Shown: piece by piece, positions 35,089 through 44,267 of the stretch | How positions within the stretch are numbered: the first letter of the stretch is position 1 | Layout: each line of letters begins with the position of its first letter | Assembly (NCBI GenBank): GCA_947456955.1 | Contig: CANGTQ010000002.1 | Coordinates: forward strand, 248,001 to 312,000 | Source: Flavobacteriaceae bacterium | GTDB lineage: Bacteria > Bacteroidota > Bacteroidia > Flavobacteriales > Flavobacteriaceae | DNA: 64,000 nt | Reading direction: 5' to 3' | Made by a program: the position numbers and the translations under genes | The notes under the pieces: model-generated | Told to the model about the DNA's origin: nothing | Seen by the model: only the letters and a program-made list of their open reading frames with translations | The model's database searches: none

Positions 35089-35260
35089 TTTTTATCGTTC
35101 CTGTTTTTTTATCAAATCCGTAAGGGCAGTGTCGGCAACCACTTTTACAACAATAACCTCGTTTTAAATGATATTTTTCAGTAAAACAGCGATAACCTTC
35201 CGGAGTTATATAATAATCTTCGCCTTCTTTTAAATTTTTTGGGTCAATTGCTTCATTCAT
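35084..35260 (-). CDS. DUF5522 small Cys-rich protein
   Basis: A 58-residue protein. It has CFTEKYHLKRGYCCKSGCRHCPYG, a CCxxGCxxCPYG cluster that could bind a metal or an Fe-S cluster. The family is small and of unknown function. A GTG at 35266 would add two residues; I start at ATG 35260. It shares the minus strand with hutU but is separated by an octamer repeat. Confidence 0.8.
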   Translation of the reverse strand: MNEAIDPKNLKEGEDYYITPEGYRCFTEKYHLKRGYCCKSGCRHCPYGFDKKTGTIKK

Positions 35261-35274
35261 ACCCACAAATCGAT

Positions 35275-35319
35275 ATTAAAATAGTTATTTTTAATTTCTT
35301 CAAAAATAACTATTTTAAT
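35275..35319. repeat. 18-bp perfect AT-only inverted repeat between divergent genes
   Basis: Arms 35275-35292 and 35302-35319 with a 9-base loop AATTTCTTC. It starts 14 bases upstream of the DUF5522 ATG and 65 bases before the next plus-strand gene. A regulator site or cruciform is possible. Confidence 0.75.
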
Positions 35320-35384
35320 CAAAGATTACTTTTTCCTTAGGCAAAAATAGAAAGCGAGAAAGAAATTTAACAACTTTGCAGCAT

Positions 35385-35711
35385 ATGATATTGATTGTTT
35401 TTAAATATTTAACTCCCCGAGGTTTTAGAGGATTGACTTTCTTCCCGTTTGTTTTTTTAATGAATAAAGAGGATGTATTGGATAAAGTTTTTGTCAACCA
35501 CGAAAAGATTCATTTGAGACAACAGTTAGAGCTTTTAGTGTTGCCTTTTTATGCTTGGTATGTAATAGAATTTTTGATTAGATGGATTATGACTAAAGAC
35601 AAGAATGTAGCATATAGAAACATTTCTTTTGAGAATGAAGCATATACTAACGAAAAAGACCTAAACTATTTAAAGTCAAGGTCTTTTTGGAATTTTTTAA
35701 ACTATTTCTAA
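35385..35711 (+). CDS. Small membrane protein with an HExxH motif
   Basis: A 108-residue protein. Residues about 40-50 hold VNHEKIHLRQQLELL, an HExxH zinc-metalloprotease-type motif, followed by a membrane segment (LLVLPFYAWYVIEFLIRWI). HExxH next to a hydrophobic helix recalls M48/M56-type membrane peptidases, but the protein is too short for one of those. No family is assigned with confidence. I start at ATG 35385, not TTG 35376. Its stop codon touches the stop codon of the next, convergent, gene at 35712. Confidence 0.6.
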   Translation: MILIVFKYLTPRGFRGLTFFPFVFLMNKEDVLDKVFVNHEKIHLRQQLELLVLPFYAWYVIEFLIRWIMTKDKNVAYRNISFENEAYTNEKDLNYLKSRSFWNFLNYF

Positions 35712-38700
35712 CTAGTATATTATTTTCTCAATCACAGTTTCACCAGTTTGTAATTTTATTCTCAACAATAGTGTTGTATTGTTTTTGTGAAGGTTTAAGA
35801 GCGTAAAATAATTACCATTAATATTATTATAAGTTTGTAATTTTTGACCTAAGACATTGAAGACCTCAATTGACTCCATTTGAAGATTATTCGAACTAAC
35901 TGCTACTTCATTATTAACTAACACTTTTATAGCATTATCAATTGAATAGTTAGGATTTCCTAAAGCGTTGTTTATATAAACTATTTTAAAACGATCCAAA
36001 GTCACACCAGCGGAAGTTGTAAAAGTATATGGGTTTAACTTTAAATCATGTGTTATATTTAACATAGTGTCTTTAAGGTAAATGTTTTGGTCTTCAAATA
36101 ATCCGTCTAAGGCTCCAATCGCAAAGGAATAATTTCCTTGTGTTGGAACATTTATTCCGATAGGAATTTCATCATTTATATCAAAAGGTAAACTTCTTCC
36201 TTGTATTTCAAAAACATTGTAGTCGTTTGTAATGGTTGAAAATAATTTCAAACCGCTTGGTATTGCTGTTGGGGCATCAAATAAATTATCATATTCATTT
36301 GTTGCATCAGCGGCATATCCCACTAGTATGCCTGAGGATTGAGAATTTGAGTCAACTAAGTCAAGCCACAACCTATGTCTTTCTATTGTAAATTCGCTAT
36401 TGACTGTATTGGCATTTTTAAAAAATCCACTATTCGAATATGGAGCTAATGTAGCATCATACCTCATGCTATTATTGAAACTTACAGTTCCTGAACCAGC
36501 TGCTCCATCTATCATTTGTACAAAAAATGCCTGGCCAGCTCTTATTAAATCTGCGCTTCCCGGTGTAGTAGACCCCAAATAATTAATTGTCAGATAATCA
36601 TTAGCATTATAATTATATTGAAATGACCCGTAAAACGGATTGGTGCCACCTGCAACCGGATCTGTTCCATGTGTCCAAAGTTTTACATTACCTAATATTC
36701 TACCCGTCGGATTAGTTGAAGCATCATAGGCGTTAGTTTGTAAAAACTTCAGAGCATTAATTGACGATGGATACGGATTACCAATTAAATTAAAATTGTC
36801 ATTAAGATTGGTAATCTGAACACCATTAGCTCCATTATAAGGAGCACCTGTGTAGCTACCTCTATTTACAGTGTATGGAATAGCCCCGTTAAACGGTACC
36901 CCTGTAAAAGTTGTTGGAATACTACTAGCAGGCATACCAAAACTACTGGAACCACGAATGATATAACCTCTTCCCACAGTCATGATTCCACTAGCAGTTT
37001 CCCATCTTCCCTGAGATATATTTCCACTTGCGCCGTTAGTATTATTCATGGTTGTATTCCATTGGTATTTGAATCCAGAATTGTAAGGGAAAGTGCTATC
37101 GTAAATTGTTCCCATATCTTGGTTGTTTACTGGAGAAGACCAATATACATAGTCAGAACCTTTTATGTTTGGAGCAATTCTTTTATATCTAATACTTCCA
37201 GTATTAACTGCCGAATCATTTATCTGAACCAAATTAGCGTTATTATTTACTGTAAATATTGCGTTTGGCTGTACCGTTATTTTATCTGTAATTATAAGGT
37301 TTTGACCGGCATTCATTGTCAGTTGTGCATTATTATGAACAGATAAATTATTACCAAGAGCATTCGGAGTATTTGAAATTACAGGGTCATTAGCCACATC
37401 TGGAATTACGACACAATGTGCGCTTGTTGGCACACCGCTAGGCGTCCAGTTAGACCCTTCATTCCAATTCGTATTTGTGCCCCCATTCCATATTTTATTA
37501 CCGGAAATATTTACCACAACATTATCGGTAAACTTTAAATTCGTACCGTTGCATAATGCATAGGTTACTTCAGCAGTATAGGTCGTCGTTACAGTAGGAC
37601 AAACATTAATAGAGTTTGTAGTACCTAGTTGTGTGCCACTAGTTCCATTACCTTCGAACCATTTTAAAGTGGTTAGAGTTGTTCCACTAGGTGTAAATCT
37701 CCATGCTTCATTTGTCACAGTCCAATCAGCGCTCAGACCATTACGATTAGGCGCTACTACAGCAGCTGTTCCTGCGCCATTTTGAATTCCAACAATAGCA
37801 TTTCCACTATTCCAGGTTGCACAAGTACTTTTTTCTTTTACATAAACTTCAATAACATTAGTGTTTTCATACAAAACAATCATGCCCGTATATAACTGTG
37901 TATTACAAGTAGAAGAAAACATAGGAATATCATTCCATGCTGCCACTAGTGCTCTACATCCGGTATTGAGAGTAATTAATTCCCAGCCCACTTGCCCTCC
38001 TGCACTTGGGTCTATGTCGTGATATACACCAAAAATAGTATTTCTAAATAACGAAGCATTTGGTAAATCATTACTAAACGACCAATTATTATACCCTCCG
38101 GGAGCGTAGGTTGTTGTATCGAAAGTGATTACCCCATTAGATCCAATTAAACATCGGTTGTAATTATTTCCATAAAAGCAGAAATTAAAAGGCAGATTAA
38201 TCATAGGCGACCAAATGTCGTCAACATTCACACTAACAGGATTCTGTAAGCAGGTAAATTGATAGGGTGGTGCATAAGGAATTGAGGAAACACTGTAATT
38301 AGTTGGTTGATTTATTTGTAAGTAACTTGCCTCTAAGTCTACACAACCTAAGGTCTGACAGGACATAGTCGGTGGGATACCACCATTTAATCCCAAACCA
38401 CCTGATATCACGGCAGGACAATCAAGTGTAGTTGTTCCTGTTCCATTGCCGACAGCACAAGGACTATAGTTTGTTGGTCCATACCAAGAACTAAAATCAG
38501 TGCCTCCACAGAAGGAACGTACCCATATATAATAATTTTGACCTGCCGTTAATCCGGTTAGAGTTACGCTTGTTACACCCGCGGCAGTTGAGCCAGTGGG
38601 GGTTGTGCCAGTAATTGGAGCAGTACCAGTAGTATTAATAAAGTATTGATAACCACCTGAAGATGGCGGAGTTGTTATAGGCCAGTTAACAGTTACACTT

Positions 38701-40310
38701 GTAGAAGATAAAATAGTAGCGTATAAATCAGAAGGAGCCGGACAACTTGGCGTTGTTGCACAAATACCAAACGTTCCATTATTATCATTTCCCCATTCCC
38801 AAACTCTTATAAAAATCGTTTGTCCAGGTGTTAAACCAGCCATTGAAATGTTAGACATGAATCCATTTGTACTGTCATCATCATCACACTCTAACAAAGT
38901 CAAAGAACCACAGGTGCCAGAATAAAAGGCCATACCACTATCGGTCATAACTCCAGTTTGTAAATCTACAGTAAGAATTCCTGTTGCAGGCACTACAGCC
39001 GAAAACCAAACATCACTACCAAGATAATTAGCGCAACCCGGTGCTGTCATGCCTGTGCTTCCGGTAGCTCCTGAATTTGAATAGGTAGTGTAAGAACATG
39101 AAGTAGAAACAGTAAGTGAAATAGCTCCACTACATTCGTCGTTTCCTAATAATGTAGTGACACTGCCATTTAAATAACTGCTAAAACAACTTTCATTAAA
39201 GGCTCTTATTCTGTAATAATACATAGTAGCACCATTTAATCCCGTTACAGTATGTGTTAACGCTGTGCCAACTGAAAAAGGTGATCCGGCTATAGGACTC
39301 GTAAAACCAGCATTAGTAGAAACTTCCAAGAAATACTCAATTGGTGCTGCATTTCCACCCGCTGCTGAAGCTGTCCATGTAACAGTAAAACCTGAGCCTG
39401 TTATAGCGGAATTTACAGGAGCAGTTGGCGCCACAGGACAGGTAATAGCGCTATTAGACAATGGTGTTGTACTGTTGTAAAACGGAGCTCCTGTGCAACT
39501 GTTATTGTAAGAGAAAATATGATAATAATATCTTGTATTGCTGGTTAATGTACCACTTGTAAATGATGTAGTATTACTAGTGACGGCACTTCCTTGAATA
39601 ACTAAAGTCCCGGCACCTAAAGCAGTAGACCCAACAGCATAGGTTATTCCATTAGTTAGAGTTGGTGGTGTTGCACTGGTACTTCTCACAATTAAATAAC
39701 CACTTGGAGCAGGTGATGCTGCTGTAAAAGAACCGTTTAATGAGGTACTAGTAAGTGTGGGAAACGTTAGCGCTGTTGGTTGAGCACTTGGGGTTGAACA
39801 AGGGATAGGTGAAAAAACACATATCGTTCCGTTCATATCATTATTAGAATTATTTCTCTGAATTCTAATTAAATATCTAGTTCCGATTACGGTGGTGTAT
39901 GTTATACTTTCTGTCCCAGTAGTATTAGCATTTGCACACGCTAAGTAAGTCATATTTGTAGCGCAAGATCCAGTAAATAAATGAAGAATAGCATCATTCG
40001 TACTAGTGTATTGAATTGTAGTATTTGTAGCTGTAGCATCAAACCATCCCCAAGCATCATCAAAATCCCCAGAATTGCAACCGTTGGCACTATTCCAATA
40101 ATCGGAATTATTAGTAGAGTTAAAAGTGACAGGCGAACAAGTCGTTCCGACAGTTAGTTGACCTGCAGCGCCAGTTACTGCACAGTCGTTTGACTGACCG
40201 AATGATTTATAAAATCCTAAAAAAAATACTATTAGAACAAATACAGTATTACAAATTCTAATATTTTTAATTGAATTAAAGTAATTTTTTTTTAAGTAAT
40301 TCTTTTTCAT
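35712..40310 (-). CDS. Large secreted multidomain T9SS protein
   Basis: A 1532-residue exported protein with a signal peptide of unusually long n-region, cleaved after about residue 39 (KSFGQ). The N-terminal part carries PPC-like and fibronectin type III modules (APTAPVNSAITGSGFTVTWTA, LTSTSLNG). Mid regions repeat this (NDECSGAISLTV; SSTSVTVNWP). A beta-sandwich typical of Bacteroidota surface proteins follows (PFNFCFYGNNYNRCLIGSNG). The last about 70 residues end with VFNVLGQKLQTYN and IKLQTGETVIEKIIY, a type A T9SS sorting signal. It is likely a surface adhesin. It is transcribed away from a related protein. Confidence 0.85.
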   Translation of the reverse strand: MKKNYLKKNYFNSIKNIRICNTVFVLIVFFLGFYKSFGQSNDCAVTGAAGQLTVGTTCSPVTFNSTNNSDYWNSANGCNSGDFDDAWGWFDATATNTTIQYTSTNDAILHLFTGSCATNMTYLACANANTTGTESITYTTVIGTRYLIRIQRNNSNNDMNGTICVFSPIPCSTPSAQPTALTFPTLTSTSLNGSFTAASPAPSGYLIVRSTSATPPTLTNGITYAVGSTALGAGTLVIQGSAVTSNTTSFTSGTLTSNTRYYYHIFSYNNSCTGAPFYNSTTPLSNSAITCPVAPTAPVNSAITGSGFTVTWTASAAGGNAAPIEYFLEVSTNAGFTSPIAGSPFSVGTALTHTVTGLNGATMYYYRIRAFNESCFSSYLNGSVTTLLGNDECSGAISLTVSTSCSYTTYSNSGATGSTGMTAPGCANYLGSDVWFSAVVPATGILTVDLQTGVMTDSGMAFYSGTCGSLTLLECDDDDSTNGFMSNISMAGLTPGQTIFIRVWEWGNDNNGTFGICATTPSCPAPSDLYATILSSTSVTVNWPITTPPSSGGYQYFINTTGTAPITGTTPTGSTAAGVTSVTLTGLTAGQNYYIWVRSFCGGTDFSSWYGPTNYSPCAVGNGTGTTTLDCPAVISGGLGLNGGIPPTMSCQTLGCVDLEASYLQINQPTNYSVSSIPYAPPYQFTCLQNPVSVNVDDIWSPMINLPFNFCFYGNNYNRCLIGSNGVITFDTTTYAPGGYNNWSFSNDLPNASLFRNTIFGVYHDIDPSAGGQVGWELITLNTGCRALVAAWNDIPMFSSTCNTQLYTGMIVLYENTNVIEVYVKEKSTCATWNSGNAIVGIQNGAGTAAVVAPNRNGLSADWTVTNEAWRFTPSGTTLTTLKWFEGNGTSGTQLGTTNSINVCPTVTTTYTAEVTYALCNGTNLKFTDNVVVNISGNKIWNGGTNTNWNEGSNWTPSGVPTSAHCVVIPDVANDPVISNTPNALGNNLSVHNNAQLTMNAGQNLIITDKITVQPNAIFTVNNNANLVQINDSAVNTGSIRYKRIAPNIKGSDYVYWSSPVNNQDMGTIYDSTFPYNSGFKYQWNTTMNNTNGASGNISQGRWETASGIMTVGRGYIIRGSSSFGMPASSIPTTFTGVPFNGAIPYTVNRGSYTGAPYNGANGVQITNLNDNFNLIGNPYPSSINALKFLQTNAYDASTNPTGRILGNVKLWTHGTDPVAGGTNPFYGSFQYNYNANDYLTINYLGSTTPGSADLIRAGQAFFVQMIDGAAGSGTVSFNNSMRYDATLAPYSNSGFFKNANTVNSEFTIERHRLWLDLVDSNSQSSGILVGYAADATNEYDNLFDAPTAIPSGLKLFSTITNDYNVFEIQGRSLPFDINDEIPIGINVPTQGNYSFAIGALDGLFEDQNIYLKDTMLNITHDLKLNPYTFTTSAGVTLDRFKIVYINNALGNPNYSIDNAIKVLVNNEVAVSSNNLQMESIEVFNVLGQKLQTYNNINGNYFTLLNLHKNNTTLLLRIKLQTGETVIEKIIY

Positions 40311-40353
40311 AAATTATTTATTTAGTTTGGGGAAAACTTCATTTATTACTATT

Positions 40354-40361
40354 CAAATTTA
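40354..40361 (-). promoter_or_regulatory. -7 box of the large T9SS gene
   Basis: TAAATTTG on the minus strand, 43 bases before the ATG at 40310. No convincing -33 box. Confidence 0.5.
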
Positions 40362-40515
40362 GTACTATTAATAAAACCACACCTAATAAACTTGTTCAGT
40401 TACTCATAAAATCGATTAAATGCGTTTTTTTTTGTTTAAGTTTTAAATTGATCTTTGATTTTTTGAAATAATAAAGATTAGTTGCTTAGAAAATGAGTTT
40501 GATATAAAAAAATTA

Positions 40516-40523
40516 TATATTTG
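40516..40523 (+). promoter_or_regulatory. -7 box of the second T9SS gene
   Basis: TATATTTG, a full TAnnTTTG match. It overlaps the TTG at 40521, which therefore cannot be the start codon. The GTG at 40542 follows 18 bases later. The nearest TTTG upstream (40498) has only a 14-base spacer. Confidence 0.6.
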
Positions 40524-40541
40524 AAATCAAATCCTCTATTT

Positions 40542-42368
40542 GTGAAATACATTATATTTATTTTGAGTGTTTTATTTTCGCTAAATACTGTCTTTGCTCA
40601 GATTTATGTCAAAGATAATAGTTTTATTTTCAATAAAGGGACTGTTGTTTATGCTAATGGTAATTTAGAACTTAACGGTGCAAATAGTAATTTTTATTTA
40701 AGAAATGAAGGACAGTTTTTACAGGGAACTACTAGTATTTCTTCAAATAAAGGAATCGGTAAACTTTCTGTTTTTCAGGAAGGAACCGTAAACAATTTTG
40801 CTTATAATTATTGGTGCTCTCCAGTTGGTAATGCCTCGGCAGTTTCTGGAAATGAAGATTTTGGTATAACAATGTTTACTATTCCAACAACCAATACACT
40901 TAGTACAGCTGCAACAATTAGTAGTGCAACCTATAATGGATCTTCCAGTGCGGGCGCATTAACAATAGCATCTTATTGGATATTTAAATTTTTATCTCAG
41001 TCTGCCTATTCGGGTTGGGTTCAATCAGGCGCAGCAACAAATATTGCAGCTGGTCAAGGTTTTACGATGAAAGGAACCAGTGGTTCTGATCTAACCAATG
41101 TTGGGGAAACTACTGTTAATAATCCTGGAAGTGCTCAACGCTATGATTTTAGAGGAAAGCCAAATGATGGTGACATAACTATTACTGTTGCGGATAATAA
41201 TTTTACTTTAACCGGGAATCCCTATCCATCTGCCATTGATTTATCAGCATTTTTAACGGATGCAACTAATTGTACTGGGATTGCCTATTTTTGGGAGCAT
41301 GATAAGACAGTAGCTTCACATGCATTGCTTGCCTATAGAGGAGGTTATGGAACTTTTTCACCTATTTCAAGAGGAGGAACCGGTATATATGTTCCTGCAA
41401 AATTTTATTCATATGACATATCGGGTAATCTATTGCCTTTAACAGAATCTTCTCCAAACAATAGTTATGCAAGAAGGTTTTGTCCAATAGGTCAAGGCTT
41501 TATGATTAAAGGCAATGCTTCCGGGACTACTGTCACTATGAAAAATTTATATAGAGTCTTTCAAAAAGAAAATGTCTTGAATTCCGTTTTTGAAAGAAAT
41601 GCAACAGTTTCACAGACTCTCAATGCAGATTTTTTACCTCCTATTATGTCAGTTTCCGGATTTGATTATACAACAGTTTCAACAGCTGAAGTACCACAAA
41701 TTAGGTTTAATACTTTACTAAATAATCAAGCAATTAAACAAGTTGTTTTGGCTTTTGATAGTGATGCTACTGATGGTGTTGATCATGCAAAAGACGCAGA
41801 AAACAATGATGTGACAACATTAGACATGAATTTTTTCTTAAATGATAAAGATTATGTTATTTCAGTAATCCAATTCGATGAAAACAAAAGATTACCAGTA
41901 ACTTTTAAATCTTCAAATAATGCTTCTTTCAAAATTACGGTAGCACAAATTATAAATTTTGAACAAGCGAATAACATTTATTTATACGATAAAGTAACCG
42001 ATTTATATCACGATATAAAAAATGCTGAATATGAATTTGTTTTGCCGCAAGGAACATACAACAATCGTTTTGAAATTACCTTTAAAAATGATGCTTTATC
42101 GGCTTCTAATCCAATTAGAGAAAATCTAGTTGTTTTTCAAAATAACACAAATCAATTATTAACTATTTCTAATCCCAATCTATTGGATCTAAAATCAGTT
42201 ACTTTATTTGATATATCAGGAAAAAAGATTTTTAGTCATCTTAACTTGGGGACCAACTCAAGTTATGCGTTTTCTACTGCGGCATTAAGTGATGGTGTTT
42301 ATTTAGCCAAAATACAATGTAGCGACGGAAAAAATAAAGTCCAGAAAATAATAGTTTCTTCAAACTAA
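40542..42368 (+). CDS. Secreted T9SS protein paralogous to its divergent neighbour
   Basis: A 608-residue exported protein. It starts with GTG in the form MKYIIFILSVLFSLNTVFAQ, a clear signal peptide. The middle shares segments with the neighbour at 35712-40310: NNFTLTGNPYPSAIDLSAF here, NDNFNLIGNPYPSSINALKF there. The end has the type A T9SS sorting domain (LKSVTLFDISGKKIFSHL, GVYLAKIQCSDGKNKVQKIIV). No enzyme motif is seen. A terminator follows at 42378. Confidence 0.85.
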   Translation: MKYIIFILSVLFSLNTVFAQIYVKDNSFIFNKGTVVYANGNLELNGANSNFYLRNEGQFLQGTTSISSNKGIGKLSVFQEGTVNNFAYNYWCSPVGNASAVSGNEDFGITMFTIPTTNTLSTAATISSATYNGSSSAGALTIASYWIFKFLSQSAYSGWVQSGAATNIAAGQGFTMKGTSGSDLTNVGETTVNNPGSAQRYDFRGKPNDGDITITVADNNFTLTGNPYPSAIDLSAFLTDATNCTGIAYFWEHDKTVASHALLAYRGGYGTFSPISRGGTGIYVPAKFYSYDISGNLLPLTESSPNNSYARRFCPIGQGFMIKGNASGTTVTMKNLYRVFQKENVLNSVFERNATVSQTLNADFLPPIMSVSGFDYTTVSTAEVPQIRFNTLLNNQAIKQVVLAFDSDATDGVDHAKDAENNDVTTLDMNFFLNDKDYVISVIQFDENKRLPVTFKSSNNASFKITVAQIINFEQANNIYLYDKVTDLYHDIKNAEYEFVLPQGTYNNRFEITFKNDALSASNPIRENLVVFQNNTNQLLTISNPNLLDLKSVTLFDISGKKIFSHLNLGTNSSYAFSTAALSDGVYLAKIQCSDGKNKVQKIIVSSN

Positions 42369-42377
42369 TACTATTTT

Positions 42378-42405
42378 AAAAAGCGATTTGTAATCGCTTT
42401 TTTTT
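42378..42405 (+). terminator. Terminator of the second T9SS gene
   Basis: AAAAAGCGATT, 3-base loop, AATCGCTTTTT followed by more T. Confidence 0.88.
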
Positions 42406-42448
42406 ATGTAAAATGATTTGCATAAACTACTTTTGAAAAAATATATTT

Positions 42449-43351
42449 TTGGAAAGTACTAATCAAAAAATTAGTTTAGAAAATACCAATGTCTCACTTT
42501 ATATAAAGCGGGAAGACTTGTTGCATCCTTATGTTTCAGGAAATAAATTCAGAAAATTAAAGTACAATTTGTTACAGGCCAAAAGTGAAAATAAAAAAAC
42601 ACTTTTGACTTTTGGCGGCGCTTTCTCCAATCATATATTGGCAGTTGCCGCAGCAGGGAAAGAACAAGGATATAAAACCATCGGAATTATTCGCGGTGAA
42701 GAGTTGAAAGATAAAATAGCTGAAAATCCAACCCTTAAAAAAGCTCAAGATTTAGGAATGGTTTTTGAGTTCGTGGACCGGGAAATTTTTAGAGAAAAAA
42801 GCAGTCCAAAATTTTTCCAACAATTAGTAGAAAAATTTGAAGATTTTTATTTGATTCCCGAAGGAGGAACCAATGAATTGGCTGTAAAAGGATGTGAAGA
42901 AATTTTAACAATAACTGATGAAAAGTTCGATTATATTTGTTGCGCCGTTGGAACCGGAGGAACTATTTCAGGACTAATAAATTGTTCAAAAAAAAGTCAA
43001 CAAGTTTTGGGTTTTCCAGCACTAAAGGGTGATTTTTTAAGAGAAGATATTTGTAAATTTGTTTCCAAGTCAAATTGGGACTTGATTACAGATTATCATT
43101 TTGGTGGTTATGCTAAAGTTTCAGAAGAATTGATATTGTTTATTAACGACTTTTATCAAAAATATAAAGTTCCGTTAGACCCAATTTATACTGGAAAAAT
43201 GTTGTTTGGTGTTATAGATTTAATCAATAAAAAATATTTTCCCGAAAACTCAAAAATACTAGTTATTCACACAGGTGGTTTGCAAGGTATAACCGGCATG
43301 AATAATTTATTAAAACAAAAAAATCAATTACAAATTTCTATTTATGATTAA
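42449..43351 (+). CDS. PLP-dependent ACC deaminase/D-cysteine desulfhydrase family enzyme
   Basis: A 300-residue fold type II PLP enzyme. Motifs: YIKREDLLHPYVSGNKFRKLKYNL with the PLP lysine in SGNKFRK, FGGAFSNH, the phosphate loop VGTGGTISG, and HTGGLQGITGM near the end. The family includes ACC deaminase and D-cysteine desulfhydrase; which one cannot be told. There is no ATG at the family start, so the TTG at 42449 is the likely start codon. Its end overlaps the next gene by 8 bases. Confidence 0.88.
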   Translation: MESTNQKISLENTNVSLYIKREDLLHPYVSGNKFRKLKYNLLQAKSENKKTLLTFGGAFSNHILAVAAAGKEQGYKTIGIIRGEELKDKIAENPTLKKAQDLGMVFEFVDREIFREKSSPKFFQQLVEKFEDFYLIPEGGTNELAVKGCEEILTITDEKFDYICCAVGTGGTISGLINCSKKSQQVLGFPALKGDFLREDICKFVSKSNWDLITDYHFGGYAKVSEELILFINDFYQKYKVPLDPIYTGKMLFGVIDLINKKYFPENSKILVIHTGGLQGITGMNNLLKQKNQLQISIYD

Positions 43352-44240
43352 GAACCCTCTTTTACTGCTACTTATGGTTTTTGTTGCATCATGCACTGTA
43401 AATCAAAATGTTGTTAGAACAGCAAAATCCGACCCGAGAAAGGTTGAAGCTCCGGTTGTTCAAAGAGTAAAAAAACCAATTTACAGACCAGTTACTAAAA
43501 CTAATCCTGTAGCAATTACTAAAAAAGATTCTCCAACTGTAGGCAATTATTCAAATGCTACTCAAGTTCTAGAAGCTACAACAAGGGTAAAAGTTACTAC
43601 TGCAATGGTTTTGGCCTATATCGAAAATTACAAAAATGTTGCTAAAGACAATATGGTTAGAACAGGAATTCCTGCCAGTATTACTTTGGGTCAGGCCATA
43701 TTAGAATCAGGTGCAGGAACCGGACCGCTTAGTATTCAGGCCAATAACCATTTTGGTATAAAATGTCATAAAGAATGGACAGGTCCAAGTATTAAATATA
43801 CGGATGATGAAGAAAATGAATGTTTTAGAAAGTATGATGATCCAAGTCAATCTTTTAAAGATCATTCTTGTTTTTTAACAAGCAGACCAAGGTATGCTGA
43901 ACTTTTTGAGTTTGAAAAAGACGACTACAGAAGTTGGGCTTATGGATTGAAAGCGGCAGGATATGCAACCGATTCAAAATATCCGGACAAACTAATTGGT
44001 TTAATAGAACGTTATCAATTGAATAAATATGACACAGAGGTTTTAGGAAAAGATTTTGTATCAAAAATTGTAAATCAACCTATTGCCTACAATGATGATG
44101 TTCAAAAATACACCGTTATCAAAGGCGATTCATTGTATTCAATTTCCAAAAAATTCAACATTTCTATTGACGAATTGAAGAAGAAAAATAACTTAACAGA
44201 CAATACTATTTCTCTGGGACAAAGTATAATTGTCAAATAA
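43344..44240 (+). CDS. LysM lipoprotein glucosaminidase
   Basis: A 298-residue lipoprotein: signal peptide MIKNPLLLLLMVFVASC with lipobox VASC. Residues about 95-235 form a glucosaminidase domain of the FlgJ/mannosyl-glycoprotein endo-beta-N-acetylglucosaminidase family (GIPASITLGQAILESGAGTG, FGIKC). A C-terminal LysM domain binds peptidoglycan (YTVIKGDSLYSISKKFNISIDELKKKN). It cuts the glycan chain of peptidoglycan. It overlaps the preceding gene by 8 bases and precedes hemL. Confidence 0.9.
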   Translation: MIKNPLLLLLMVFVASCTVNQNVVRTAKSDPRKVEAPVVQRVKKPIYRPVTKTNPVAITKKDSPTVGNYSNATQVLEATTRVKVTTAMVLAYIENYKNVAKDNMVRTGIPASITLGQAILESGAGTGPLSIQANNHFGIKCHKEWTGPSIKYTDDEENECFRKYDDPSQSFKDHSCFLTSRPRYAELFEFEKDDYRSWAYGLKAAGYATDSKYPDKLIGLIERYQLNKYDTEVLGKDFVSKIVNQPIAYNDDVQKYTVIKGDSLYSISKKFNISIDELKKKNNLTDNTISLGQSIIVK

Positions 44241-44267
44241 TTTCAAAATAAAATTCACATTTAACAT

